Both the position numbers and the translations under genes were made by a program. From positions 1-36,915 of the forward strand of contig CAMVFC010000021.1 of assembly GCA_947166655.1 (NCBI GenBank): a stretch of DNA of 36,915 bases, in the 5' to 3' direction. The stretch is from an uncultured Prevotellaceae bacterium (GTDB taxonomy: Bacteria; Bacteroidota; Bacteroidia; Bacteroidales; Bacteroidaceae). Below the pieces are notes generated by a model. The model was given only the letters and a program-made list of their open reading frames with translations. It ran no database searches and was not told the DNA's origin. Positions 1-8,540 of this stretch are shown here, piece after piece; within the stretch, counting starts at the first letter, position 1; every line of letters begins with the position of its first letter.

Positions 1-53
1 ATGGAGAGCACGCCCTGTCCGCCGAAGCCTGATATGATGATTTCTTGAGTCAT
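1..53 (-). CDS. 2-oxoacid:ferredoxin oxidoreductase gamma subunit, N-terminal fragment cut by window edge
   Basis: Reading leftward from the ATG complement at 51-53, the frame encodes MTQEIIISGFGGQGVLS and then runs off the window. The GFGGQG motif right after a short hydrophobic strand is the hallmark start of the gamma (KorC/VorC/PorG-type) subunit of 2-oxoacid:ferredoxin oxidoreductases, which helps bind the alpha/beta core. The position, downstream of the ferredoxin, alpha and beta genes on the same strand, agrees. Only 17 residues are visible, so substrate class cannot be judged from this gene. A 363-nt spacer carrying a palindromic repeat separates it from the beta gene, which is unusual for an otherwise tight operon. 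The identification rests on motif plus context and is good despite the short fragment. Confidence 0.85.
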   Translation of the reverse strand, partial: MTQEIIISGFGGQGVLS

Positions 54-83
54 AAAGCGAAATAGGAAAATTGAAATATTGAA

Positions 84-410
84 AAATTTAACTTTCGGAA
101 GCTCTTCATTACCACAGATTACTCAGATTTCACTGATTCTCTTTTCCACATGAATACGTTCATATGACTGAACCTCATGTGACTTCTTCAAGTTTGGAGC
201 GGCAAAGTCGATTGCACAGATTCCCTGCGAAAGGCTTTGCTGCTTTCGAGAGTCGTTCTGCAGGCGTGGCTGTCAGCACCTGCGAAGCGTGCTGTCTGAA
301 ATCTGTGGAATGGTGAATCGAAATCATCACGCTGAGGACTGGTTTAATCTGTTTAATCGGTGTAATCTGTGGTACGGGAGAACCTTCGAAACGTGAACTG
401 AAATATTGAG
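84..410. repeat. Long imperfect palindromic intergenic element, copy 1 (MITE-like)
   Basis: This spacer begins and ends with inverted arms: TACCACAGATTAC at 110-122 and its complement GTAATCTGTGGTA at 362-374. The arms extend outward with weaker matches (ACTTTCGGAAG near 91; CCTTCGAAACG near 383). A core at 215-308 (starting CACAGATT and ending AATCTGTG) closely matches, in inverted orientation, the core of a second element at 27128-27220. No convincing protein gene lies inside. It fills nearly the whole gap between the beta and gamma genes. It could be a non-autonomous mobile element, a REP-type repeat or a structured RNA; the sequence alone does not decide. Confidence 0.75.
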
Positions 411-416
411 GACCTT

Positions 417-1187
<771 letters not shown>

Positions 1188-1215
1188 AAGTTCGATGAGG
1201 TGTATTCTGAGGATG

Positions 1216-1386
1216 TCAGAAGAAAAAGCGGATGAAGAACTCGATGATCTTGACGACCATGGCTACGGCGATGACGACGAGGCCCACGACGTGGTGGGCA
1301 GGCCATGCGAAGTAGAGGATGACGCCGATGAGCGCCAACAGCAAGAACAAGGTGTTCAGATTATTTCGGGTTTCTTCGCGGGTCAT
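1216..1386 (-). CDS. Small two-helix membrane protein inside the oxidoreductase operon
   Basis: A 56-residue ORF starting MTREETRNNL. It has two hydrophobic stretches, about residues 12-28 and 33-49, joined by a short WPAHH turn, and ends in a very hydrophobic FFIRFFF. A longer upstream extension in this frame would overlap the alpha-subunit gene and looks like its shadow, so the inner ATG was chosen, leaving 14 nt after the alpha stop. It sits between alpha and beta on the same strand, so it is almost certainly co-transcribed. I recall similar small membrane ORFs at this place in other Bacteroidales kor clusters. A role in tethering the soluble complex to the inner membrane is only a hypothesis. 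Confidence 0.75.
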   Translation of the reverse strand: MTREETRNNLNTLFLLLALIGVILYFAWPAHHVVGLVVIAVAMVVKIIEFFIRFFF

Positions 1387-1399
1387 TATGTTGGGTTCC

Positions 1400-2488
1400 T
1401 TAAGAAATCTTGAAATTGGCTTTGAGGGCGGCCACGACTTCGTCGGGCGTGGGTACGATGCCTCCCATCTTACCGTAGTGGGCCACAGGCGTGCGACCTT
1501 CGACGGCGAGGCGCACGTCCTGCACCATCTGTCCGGCATTGATCTCGAAAGAGAGAATGCCCTTCACCTGCGTGGCCAGTTGTGCGATGCGCTTCGTGGG
1601 GAAGGGCCAGAGTGTGATGGGACGTAGCAGGCCGACACGTATGCCTTCGGCACGAAGCAGGTCGATGGATTTCTGGGCGATGCGTGCAGCGGAACCAAAG
1701 GCCACGATGAGATAGTCGGCATCGGCCGTCCGCAGCTCTTCGAGGCGTACCTCGGCCTCTTCGATGGCACGGTATTTCTCCTGCAGGTGAAGGTTGTGGC
1801 GCTCCATGGCTTCAGGGCGCAGCTCCAGCGACGTGATGACGTTGCGCTGGCGGTCGGGGGTACGTCCGATGCTGGCCCACGGGCACTCACGACGAATCTC
1901 TTCTTCGGTGCGACGTGGCTTGAAGGGAGGCAGCACCACTTTCTCCATCATCTGTCCGATGATACCGTCGGAGAGCATCATCGTGGGGATGCGGTAGCGG
2001 AAGGCGAGCTCGAAGGCTTCGTCCACGAAGTCAGCCATCTCCTGCACACTGGCCGGCGCGAGGACGATGACCTGATAGTCGCCGTTGCCGCCGCCACGAG
2101 TGGCCTGAAAGTAGTCGCCCTGCGAGGGTTGTATGGTGCCGAGGCCCGGACCGCCACGCTGCACATTGACAATCAAGGCGGGAATCTCGGCGCCTGCGAG
2201 GTAGGTGATACCTTCCTGCATGAGCGCCACGCCGGGACTGGAGCTGGAGGTCATGACGCGCTTGCCTGTGCCGCCGCCACCATAGAGCATGTTGATACTG
2301 GCCACCTCGCTCTCGGCCTGCAGGACCACCATGCCGGTGGTCTCCCAAGGCTTCTCTGCCGCCAGCGTCTCGAGGACTTCACTTTGCGGCGTGATAGGGT
2401 AACCGAAATAGCCGTCGCACCCGCAGCGGATGGCGGCGTGGGCGATGGCTTCGTTGCCTTTCATTAATAATATATCTTGCTGAGCCAT
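1400..2488 (-). CDS. korA: 2-oxoacid:ferredoxin oxidoreductase alpha subunit
   Basis: A 362-residue protein with the alpha-subunit pattern: an N-terminal GNEAIAHAAIRCGCDGYFGY segment followed by PITPQSE, a Glu-containing QAESEVASINM stretch (near residue 60), TSSSSPG near 80, and QRGGPGLGT near 110-118. The C-terminal part, with a predicted Rossmann-like start ADYLIVAFGSAARI, matches the family's domain II. It forms the catalytic core with the beta subunit and binds the 2-oxoacid and CoA. Databases often label this Bacteroidetes form VorB-like (3-methyl-2-oxobutanoate) or KorA; the sequence by eye cannot separate these. It lies 62 nt downstream of the ferredoxin gene. Confidence 0.93.
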   Translation of the reverse strand: MAQQDILLMKGNEAIAHAAIRCGCDGYFGYPITPQSEVLETLAAEKPWETTGMVVLQAESEVASINMLYGGGGTGKRVMTSSSSPGVALMQEGITYLAGAEIPALIVNVQRGGPGLGTIQPSQGDYFQATRGGGNGDYQVIVLAPASVQEMADFVDEAFELAFRYRIPTMMLSDGIIGQMMEKVVLPPFKPRRTEEEIRRECPWASIGRTPDRQRNVITSLELRPEAMERHNLHLQEKYRAIEEAEVRLEELRTADADYLIVAFGSAARIAQKSIDLLRAEGIRVGLLRPITLWPFPTKRIAQLATQVKGILSFEINAGQMVQDVRLAVEGRTPVAHYGKMGGIVPTPDEVVAALKANFKIS

Positions 2489-2550
2489 ATTCTAACGATG
2501 AACGAATGATCGTATAAACGAATAAATAATTTACGTGTGGGCTGGGGATG

Positions 2551-2790
2551 CTATTCGGCAAGCTCCACTTTCTTTCGATAGACCGTGATGCAGCCGTCGG
2601 GGCAGACGATGGCACAGGACGTGCAGCCTGTGCAGGCATCGGCATTGGTCTGTTCTACATAACGATAACCTCTTCGATTGACCATCTTGTCGGCCAACTG
2701 AATGAGGTGGAGTGGGCACGCCACTGCGCAGAGGTCGCAGCCTTTGCAGCGCTCCTGGTTGATGACGATGGCCCCTTTGATTTTAGCCAT
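2551..2790 (-). CDS. korD: 2x[4Fe-4S] ferredoxin subunit of the 2-oxoacid oxidoreductase
   Basis: A 79-residue protein starting MAKIKGAIVINQERC. It has two classical 4Fe-4S clusters: CKGCDLCAVACP (first Cys about residue 15) and CTGCTSCAIVCP (about residue 53). This is the bacterial 2[4Fe-4S] ferredoxin fold, acting as the delta-type electron-transfer subunit. The open frame extends further upstream but that part is low-complexity and overlaps the TPR gene, so the internal ATG at 2788-2790 was chosen. It leads the structural genes of the complex, which follow on the same strand with short gaps. Confidence 0.93.
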   Translation of the reverse strand: MAKIKGAIVINQERCKGCDLCAVACPLHLIQLADKMVNRRGYRYVEQTNADACTGCTSCAIVCPDGCITVYRKKVELAE

Positions 2791-2833
2791 AGGGTGTTTT
2801 TTTATGTGGCTGCGGTGATGCCGCAGCGAACGA

Positions 2834-3025
2834 TTAGGGATTATAATAGTCTTTGCAGCGGAACTCCAGAATGGAGGAGAGCATCTGGCGCGCTGCCACG
2901 GCCGGCGAAGCGGGGTCGAGGGCGGCGGCCTGCTCGTAGGCATTCATGGCTTCGGCCCATCGCTGTTGCTTGCGGTGGGCGTTGCCCTGGAGGTATAGCT
3001 GCTGAGCTTGTTCTTTTGTGGTCAC
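2834..3025 (-). CDS. Small TPR protein leading the oxidoreductase operon
   Basis: A 63-residue protein forming a single tetratricopeptide-like hairpin: QLYLQGNAHRKQQRWAEAM, then NAYEQAAALDPASPA matches the TPR spacing with the conserved Gly, Ala and Pro positions. The tail ends in RCKDYYNP. It sits 43 nt upstream of the ferredoxin gene. Small TPR ORFs at this position recur, from memory, in Bacteroidales kor/vor operons, which supports its being a real gene. It may help assemble or scaffold the complex, but nothing in the sequence shows this. Confidence 0.75.
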   Translation of the reverse strand: MTTKEQAQQLYLQGNAHRKQQRWAEAMNAYEQAAALDPASPAVAARQMLSSILEFRCKDYYNP

Positions 3026-3061
3026 GAAGATTGATTCGTTGATGGTTGGAGAGCTTGCCGT

Positions 3062-3679
3062 TTAATCCACGGTTGTCGCCTGCCGCCGCTGTTCGGGCTG
3101 CGGCTGCTCGAAGACATCGCGGGCGCCGTTGAAGATCTCGTTGACACGGTCGACGGTCTTGCGGCGGAACTTGCCACTGCGGGGATAGAGCTTGGTGCCG
3201 GCCTTGTTGATGGCAGCAGCGTCGCTGATCCATTCTTCGGCCTTATAGGTTTCGCCGCCGTTTCCTTCGTTGTCAAAGAGATACTGGTAGCTGATCTGTG
3301 TGAGCGTGAGGTGTACCTTGGAATCGGGCGTGCACTCGGCAGAGATCAGATAGCGGAAGTAGCAGTGGTCCCAGTTGAGGAATTTCTTCTTGAAGGTCAT
3401 CACTTCCTCGACTTTGGCGATGATGGTGTTGTCCTGATCGGAGGTGACACGTGTGCGGAGGTCCTGACGGCCCTCGGCGACGAGGCGACGGACATAAGCC
3501 TGCATGGCCGTATAGATTTCGGCCTGGCTCTTGCCCTGCACGGTGAAGGTCTGTGTGAAGGTGACGAGACCGTCACGCTCGGGAACGGCTCCCCGCAGGT
3601 AGCGGCTGTCGTCCTTTGAAGCGGCCATTGCCAGCAGAGGCAATGACATCAATAATGCAAAAAGAATCTTTTTCATCAT
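3062..3679 (-). CDS. Secreted DUF4468-type protein
   Basis: A 205-residue protein with a clear signal peptide (MMKKILFALLMSLPLLAMAA, cleavage after about residue 20). The body has the pattern of the Bacteroidetes DUF4468 family: an F-x-QTFTVQGKS start, a Tyr/Ala-rich helix, then beta-rich YFRYLISAECTPDSK and LTLTQISYQY segments. The C-terminus is charged and Gln-rich. The family's function is unknown; members are predicted to be periplasmic or envelope proteins. Two adjacent ATGs can serve as start. It lies between the exporter operon and the oxidoreductase operon with a 36-nt gap to the TPR gene, so the latter may be read from the same transcript. No TAnnTTTG promoter was found in the 75 nt upstream. 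Confidence 0.8.
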   Translation of the reverse strand: MMKKILFALLMSLPLLAMAASKDDSRYLRGAVPERDGLVTFTQTFTVQGKSQAEIYTAMQAYVRRLVAEGRQDLRTRVTSDQDNTIIAKVEEVMTFKKKFLNWDHCYFRYLISAECTPDSKVHLTLTQISYQYLFDNEGNGGETYKAEEWISDAAAINKAGTKLYPRSGKFRRKTVDRVNEIFNGARDVFEQPQPEQRRQATTVD

Positions 3680-3754
3680 TTTATCGATTATCTTTAATCC
3701 TTTATTGAATATTCTTTCATCTTTTATCTAATTCTTTTCTTGCGTCTTCTCTTC

Positions 3755-4975
3755 TCACTCGTAGCGTATGGCCTCAATGGGGTCGAGGCGTGCTGCTTTC
3801 TGTGCAGGGAAGTAGCCGAATCCTACGCCGATGGCGACGCAGACCGCAAAGCTGACGATGACGCTCCATGCCGGGATGATGGCAGGATAGCCGACGAGTG
3901 CATTGCATCCCCAGGTGAGCAGTCCGCCGAAGAGGACTCCGAGAATGCCACCGGTGAGACTGATGAGGATGCTCTCGATGAGGAACTGGTTGCTGATGTC
4001 GATGCCTCGCGCGCCCACGCTCATGCGCAAACCTATTTCTTTGGTGCGTTCGGTGACGCTCACCAGCATGATATTCATGATGCCGATGCCGGCGACGAGT
4101 AGCGAGAAGGCTGCCGCCACGACAAGGATGATGGTGATGGTGTCCATGGTGGAGGACATGGTCTCCATCCATTCTTGCTGGGAGCGGATGGTGAAGTTGT
4201 CCTCATCGCTGTCTTTCAGTTTATGGGTGCGGCGTAGAATGGCCGTGAGGTCATCGATGGCTTGTTCGGAGAGTTCCTCGGTGACGGCCGAGCAGAGGAT
4301 GCTGTTGAAGTGGGTCTGTGCGGCCAGACGCTTCATGACCGTGGTGTAGGGTGCCACGATGACGTTGTCCTGGTCCATGCCCCAGTTGTTATAGCCTTTG
4401 CCCTTGAAGACGCCAATGATACGCAGGGGAATGTTCTTGAAGCGCAGGGTCTTGCCGATAGGATCTTGCCCATTGGGGAAGAGTTCTTTGACGATGGTCT
4501 GCCCGATGACACACACCTTCGCACTTTTTTTGATGTCTTCCTCGGTGAAGAACGTACCTTCTTCCACCTGCCAGAGACGTATGCCCAGGTAGTCGGGCGA
4601 TTCTCCATAGCAGGTGCTCGTCGTGTTGTTGCTTCCAAACACGGCCTGCCCGCTCGTCGTTACCTCGGGTGACACCTTGTTGACGAACTTGGCTTCGGAG
4701 AGAATAGTCTCGTAGTCAATCTGCTTGAGGGTCTGCATGGCTGAGGGATCGAGGCGCACACCGCCGCGCATGTCTGCTCCGGGACGGATGGTGAGCATGT
4801 TGGTGCCGTTCTTCTGAATCTCTTCGCGGATGCTCTGCTTGGAGCCTTGTCCGATGGCCATCATGACAATCACGGCTCCGACACCGATGATGATGCCGAG
4901 CATCGACAAGAAGGAACGGGCCTTGTTGTTGAGGATGGCCTTGATGGCTATTTTGATGAGGTTGGTGAAGCTCAT
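3755..4975 (-). CDS. MacB-type ABC transporter permease
   Basis: A 406-residue protein with the MacB/FtsX-like plan: an N-terminal membrane helix (about residues 20-42, LSMLGIIIGVGAVIVMM), a long periplasmic domain containing two MacB-core-like blocks, then three C-terminal membrane helices (around 280-400) with the conserved ERTKEIGLRMSVGAR cytoplasmic loop. The chosen start MSFTNLIKIA fits the family; the frame stays open for about 200 nt further upstream but that extension overlaps the ATPase gene and lacks family character. It works with the neighbouring ATPase, adaptor and TolC as a tripartite exporter. The substrate (macrolide, peptide, lipid or other) is not deducible. Confidence 0.9.
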   Translation of the reverse strand: MSFTNLIKIAIKAILNNKARSFLSMLGIIIGVGAVIVMMAIGQGSKQSIREEIQKNGTNMLTIRPGADMRGGVRLDPSAMQTLKQIDYETILSEAKFVNKVSPEVTTSGQAVFGSNNTTSTCYGESPDYLGIRLWQVEEGTFFTEEDIKKSAKVCVIGQTIVKELFPNGQDPIGKTLRFKNIPLRIIGVFKGKGYNNWGMDQDNVIVAPYTTVMKRLAAQTHFNSILCSAVTEELSEQAIDDLTAILRRTHKLKDSDEDNFTIRSQQEWMETMSSTMDTITIILVVAAAFSLLVAGIGIMNIMLVSVTERTKEIGLRMSVGARGIDISNQFLIESILISLTGGILGVLFGGLLTWGCNALVGYPAIIPAWSVIVSFAVCVAIGVGFGYFPAQKAARLDPIEAIRYE

Positions 4976-5096
4976 AAGGGTGGCGTTTTTCCCGACGGGA
5001 AAACCGACGGGCACAGTGTCATTGTTTTGTAGCGGGGTGATTGTCTTTGGTGGGAGGGTATTTGTTTTTGATGGAGCGACGTTCCCGAATGTGGGG

Positions 5097-5846
5097 CTAA
5101 TCGTCCTGGGGTGCCGGGAGGGCAGCGAGGGCCTCGGCGGCACTGAGGATGTTGGGGTTCTGCACGTCCTCACGTATCTTACCGTCGCGGAGGACGATGT
5201 TGCGTGATGAGTATTGTGCTATCTCGGGGTTGTGGGTGACAAAGATGATGGTTCGTCCTTCGGCATGGAGTTTCTGGAAGAGAACCAATACTTCGAAGCT
5301 GGTGCGCGTGTCAAGGTTACCCGTAGCCTCATCGGCAAGGATGACGGCGGGGTTGTTGACCAGTGCGCGGGCGATGGCGACACGCTGCATCTGACCGCCG
5401 GACATCTGGTTGCTCTTGTGCTCCAGGCGGTCACCTAATCCCACGGCCTGCAAAGCGGCGACAGCGGCCTCGCGACGTTGTCGGGCACTGTACTCTTTAT
5501 TATACATGAGGGGCAGTTCAACGTTCTCGACAGCCGTTGTCTTGGCCAGTAGGTTGTAGTTCTGGAAGACAAAGCCAATCTTGCGGTTACGCAGGCGTGC
5601 CCGCTGGCTGCGGCGCATGGTGCGCACGCTGATTCCGTCGAGCAGGTATTCGCCGCTGGTGGGGGTGTCGAGACAGCCGAGCTGGTTGAGCAGGGTGGAC
5701 TTGCCAGAGCCCGATGTGCCCATGATGGTGACGAACTCGCCTTCGTAAATCTTGAACGAGACGCCGCGCAACGCATGGACCGTCTCGCTGCCCACTTGGA
5801 AGTTGCGGCGGACGTCCTGAAGCTCTATGACGACCTTCTTTTCCAT
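5097..5846 (-). CDS. MacB/LolD-type ABC transporter ATPase
   Basis: A 249-residue ATP-binding protein. Walker A GTSGSGKST is at residues 43-51, Q-loop in FVFQNYNLL near 93-100, signature SGGQMQR at 149-155, Walker B VILADE at 168-173 and the switch His at 205. Extra residues after about 225 form an Ala-rich tail. The motif set and length match the LolD/MacB/FtsE ATPase group. The gene abuts the adaptor stop codon exactly (stop ends at 5847, start at 5846), suggesting translational coupling; the permease follows after 121 nt. Confidence 0.93.
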   Translation of the reverse strand: MEKKVVIELQDVRRNFQVGSETVHALRGVSFKIYEGEFVTIMGTSGSGKSTLLNQLGCLDTPTSGEYLLDGISVRTMRRSQRARLRNRKIGFVFQNYNLLAKTTAVENVELPLMYNKEYSARQRREAAVAALQAVGLGDRLEHKSNQMSGGQMQRVAIARALVNNPAVILADEATGNLDTRTSFEVLVLFQKLHAEGRTIIFVTHNPEIAQYSSRNIVLRDGKIREDVQNPNILSAAEALAALPAPQDD

Positions 5847-7007
5847 TTACTTCTTCTTATCCTTGTTGTTGTTACGCGGTCCGGGCATGAAAGGATTCTT
5901 GTTTTGGCTGGAAGGCTCGGCTTCTGCTTCGCCAAAGATCATGTCGGCAAGTACTTCGGTGCCTGCCTGCACGCCTGAAGTAATTTCAGTGAGGGTACCG
6001 TTGCTCACGCCGATTTCTACAGGGATGGCGCGGAAGGTCTTACCCTCGCGTACCCATAGCTTGTTCTTCGCCTCGGTGGGCTGAATGGTCTCGTCGGGAG
6101 CAATCAGCGCTTCGTTCGGCGAGAAACGCAATGCCTTGGCACTCACCATGAGGACATCGTTCTTCTCGAGAGTGAAGATGGTAACGTTGGCGGTGAGCCC
6201 CGGTTTCAGCTTGAGATCGGCATTGGGTGCAGAGATGACCACCTCGTAGGTGACCACGTTGCTTTCTGTAGTAGCCTGCTGACGCACCTGCGTCACCTGT
6301 CCCTGGAAGGTATCGTTGGGGAAGGCATCGACGGTGAACATCACGCGCTGTCCTTCCTTCACCTCTCCGATGTCGGCCTCGTCGATGTCAGCAATAACGC
6401 GCATGTCCGTGAGGTCTTGTGCGATGGTGAAGAGGGTGGGCGTGCTGAAGCTGGCGGCTACCGTCTGCCCCTCTTCCACAGCCTTGGAGAGGACGATGCC
6501 GTTGATGGGCGATGTGATGGTGGCGTAGCCGAGGTTGGTCTCAGCCCGCTTGACATTCTGCCGTGCCGTTGTTACCTGCTGTTGGCTCTGGATGTAGGAA
6601 AGGCGTGCCTGTTCGAAATCGTTGGCCGAGATAAGTCCCTTGTCAAAGAGGCCCTTCTGGCGGTCGTAGTTGGTCTTCTGATAATCAAGAGCACTCTGTG
6701 CCGAGGTGAGGTTGGCACGCTGGCTGGCGAGCTCGCTCGTCAGGTTCGTCTTGTCGAGTTCGGCGATGACCTGTCCGGCCTTGACCTCGGAGTTGTAGTC
6801 CACGAAGATTTTGGAGACGATACCGCTCACCTGCGTACCCACTTCGACGCTGGTCACTGGCTCGATGGTACCAGTGGCGGTGACGGTTGTCGAGATGTTG
6901 CCCCGTTCGACGGTCGTCGTCTCGTAGGTCGTCTCAGCCTTCTTGGAGCAAGACACGAAGACGAGGATGGAAAAAAGAATCGTCAGAAAATTTCTGTTAG
7001 TATTCAT
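5847..7007 (-). CDS. Lipoprotein periplasmic adaptor (HlyD/MacA family)
   Basis: A 386-residue membrane-fusion protein. The N-terminus MNTNRNFLTILFSILVFVSC is a lipoprotein signal with lipidation Cys20. Then come a beta-barrel/lipoyl half (VEVGTQVSGIVSKIFVDYNS), a coiled-coil hairpin (about 105-175, with repeated Gln/Ala heptads), the second lipoyl half (ATITSPINGIVLSKAVEEGQ) and a beta-barrel domain. The very C-terminus is Asn/Lys-rich. It should link the MacB-like permease to the TolC-like channel across the periplasm. It is 22 nt downstream of the TolC gene in the same operon. Confidence 0.92.
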   Translation of the reverse strand: MNTNRNFLTILFSILVFVSCSKKAETTYETTTVERGNISTTVTATGTIEPVTSVEVGTQVSGIVSKIFVDYNSEVKAGQVIAELDKTNLTSELASQRANLTSAQSALDYQKTNYDRQKGLFDKGLISANDFEQARLSYIQSQQQVTTARQNVKRAETNLGYATITSPINGIVLSKAVEEGQTVAASFSTPTLFTIAQDLTDMRVIADIDEADIGEVKEGQRVMFTVDAFPNDTFQGQVTQVRQQATTESNVVTYEVVISAPNADLKLKPGLTANVTIFTLEKNDVLMVSAKALRFSPNEALIAPDETIQPTEAKNKLWVREGKTFRAIPVEIGVSNGTLTEITSGVQAGTEVLADMIFGEAEAEPSSQNKNPFMPGPRNNNKDKKK

Positions 7008-7029
7008 AGGGGATGGTTCTTTTTCGGGT

Positions 7030-8364
7030 TTAGATGGTCAGCTGTCCGCCTTCATAGAAGTGGAGCAGTTGTGTGTTGAGGATGGTTGTGTATTTGCTTT
7101 GCAGACGGTTCTGCTGTGCTTGCAAGAGGTTGTCGCGGGCCTGCAGCAGGTCGACGATGTTCTTCAGTCCAGCCTTGAACTGTTCGTTGATGAGTTCGTA
7201 GTTGGTCTCTTGACTCTTGACGGCAGCCTGTGCGCTCTGGAAGCGCTGCTGCGATGTGGTGGCCGAGAGCCAGAGGTTTTCGATGGTGGAACCCAGGGAG
7301 ATCTGCTTGTCCTGCAAATCAAGGGCGGCGCTTGTCTTAGCGAGCTTGGCACGGCTGACAGCAGTCTTGTTGCGGCGGTTGTCGAGGATGGGCACGCTGA
7401 CGCTTAGGCCTACGCTTCCGTTGAGGTTCCGCTTGATTTGTTCACCGAAGCCCTTTTGTCCTGTAGCGGCATAGTGACTGGTGCCGATACCTGCGTTCAG
7501 ACCAATGGTGGGGAGGTAGCCGCGGCGGGCAATGTCCAGCTGCACGTCGGCCGCGTCGGCTTGAAGCTGCGCAGCGCGTATCTCGGGTCGTACGGCGAGT
7601 GCTTGCTGGTAGACTTCTTCTTTAGAGGGTATGGGAGCCAGTGCACGGCTGTCGTCCATCTCGCTGGTGCTGATGTCGAAAGGCTCGGAGATATTCAATT
7701 GAAGGAGTTCCTTGAGTTGGCGCTTATAACCTGCCACTTGCGCATCGCTGTTGACGACATCGTAGTCGGCACTGGCCACCTGTGCTTCCAGCTGTGCCAA
7801 ATCAGCCTTGGCCAGATCGCCGAGTTTGAAACGCTCTTGTCCGCGCTGCAACTGTTGCCGTGCCGTCTTTGCCAACTGGCGGTTGACTTTCGCAGCCTCT
7901 GTCGTATAGAGAATCTGCACGTAGAGCTGTGCAATCTGCTCCTGAATGGTGGAGAGGGTCTGCTGCGTCTGGTTCTCAGCGATATCCTTCTGAATGTTTT
8001 GTGCTTCGATGTTCTTCTGGTTGATGCCACCGTTCCAAACCGTCCAGTTAGCGTTGATGCCATAGGAACCGTTCTCTGTGACTTTGTTGTTGGTGGAGGT
8101 GGCCATTCCGTTCTGTACGATGGTGGTGGCTTCCTGGAAAGGTCGGTAGCCCAGGCTCTGGCTGACGGCCGCGGAAAGGGAGGGGAAGAGAGCCGCCTTG
8201 GCCTGAAGGCGCTGTTGCTCGGCGTCTTCGAGAGAGAGGCGGTTCTTCTGTACCGTGATGTTGTGTTCAGCCGCATGGTCGATGCATTGTTGTAACGTCC
8301 ATGTCTGAGCACTGATGCCTGTCGGCAGCATCAGAAGAGCGAGCAGGAAGTGTCGTGTATTCAT
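7030..8364 (-). CDS. TolC-family outer-membrane efflux protein
   Basis: A 444-residue protein with signal peptide MNTRHFLLALLMLPTGISAQ. Two long helical halves with repeated Ala/Gln heptads and beta segments give the internal duplication typical of TolC/OEP proteins. It would form the outer-membrane channel of the exporter. The frame extends 33 codons upstream of the chosen ATG, but the promoter at 8390-8421 lies inside that extension, so the internal ATG, which also starts a clean signal peptide, was used. First gene of a four-gene exporter operon (TolC, adaptor, ATPase, permease). Confidence 0.92.
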   Translation of the reverse strand: MNTRHFLLALLMLPTGISAQTWTLQQCIDHAAEHNITVQKNRLSLEDAEQQRLQAKAALFPSLSAAVSQSLGYRPFQEATTIVQNGMATSTNNKVTENGSYGINANWTVWNGGINQKNIEAQNIQKDIAENQTQQTLSTIQEQIAQLYVQILYTTEAAKVNRQLAKTARQQLQRGQERFKLGDLAKADLAQLEAQVASADYDVVNSDAQVAGYKRQLKELLQLNISEPFDISTSEMDDSRALAPIPSKEEVYQQALAVRPEIRAAQLQADAADVQLDIARRGYLPTIGLNAGIGTSHYAATGQKGFGEQIKRNLNGSVGLSVSVPILDNRRNKTAVSRAKLAKTSAALDLQDKQISLGSTIENLWLSATTSQQRFQSAQAAVKSQETNYELINEQFKAGLKNIVDLLQARDNLLQAQQNRLQSKYTTILNTQLLHFYEGGQLTI

Positions 8365-8389
8365 TTGCCTTTTCCTTAAAAAAACCGTG

Positions 8390-8421
8390 CAAAAGTACGA
8401 TATTTCCCTTAGTTGACCAAA
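8390..8421 (-). promoter_or_regulatory. Bacteroidetes-type promoter for the exporter operon
   Basis: On the minus strand a TTTG (8418-8421) is followed by exactly 20 nt and TACTTTTG (8390-8397), a full match to the Bacteroidetes sigma-ABfr consensus TTTG-N19-21-TAnnTTTG. It lies 25 nt upstream of the TolC start, giving a short leader. Confidence 0.85.
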
Positions 8422-8476
8422 AAGTGGGGCGTTTGGTTTAAGTATGTTAAGAGGGTTTAACACTTTAGGAAATACA

Positions 8477-8518
8477 AAAGACGCAAAGAAACAACCTATT
8501 GGCCGCCTTTGCGTCTTT
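8477..8518 (-). terminator. Terminator after the C10 protease gene
   Basis: A perfect 12-bp stem, AAAGACGCAAAG (8477-8488) and CTTTGCGTCTTT (8507-8518), with an 18-nt loop, 22 nt beyond the protease stop. On the minus strand the stem is followed by TTTTGTATTT, fitting intrinsic termination; it also separates the protease from the exporter promoter. Confidence 0.75.
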
Positions 8519-8540
8519 GCTTTGGATGATGATATGTGTC

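Noticed and set aside
4976..5173. N-terminal extension of the MacB-like permease
   Set aside because: The extra 66 codons run partly into the ATPase gene and are Pro/Thr/Ser-rich without family character; MSFTNLIKIA is the natural start.
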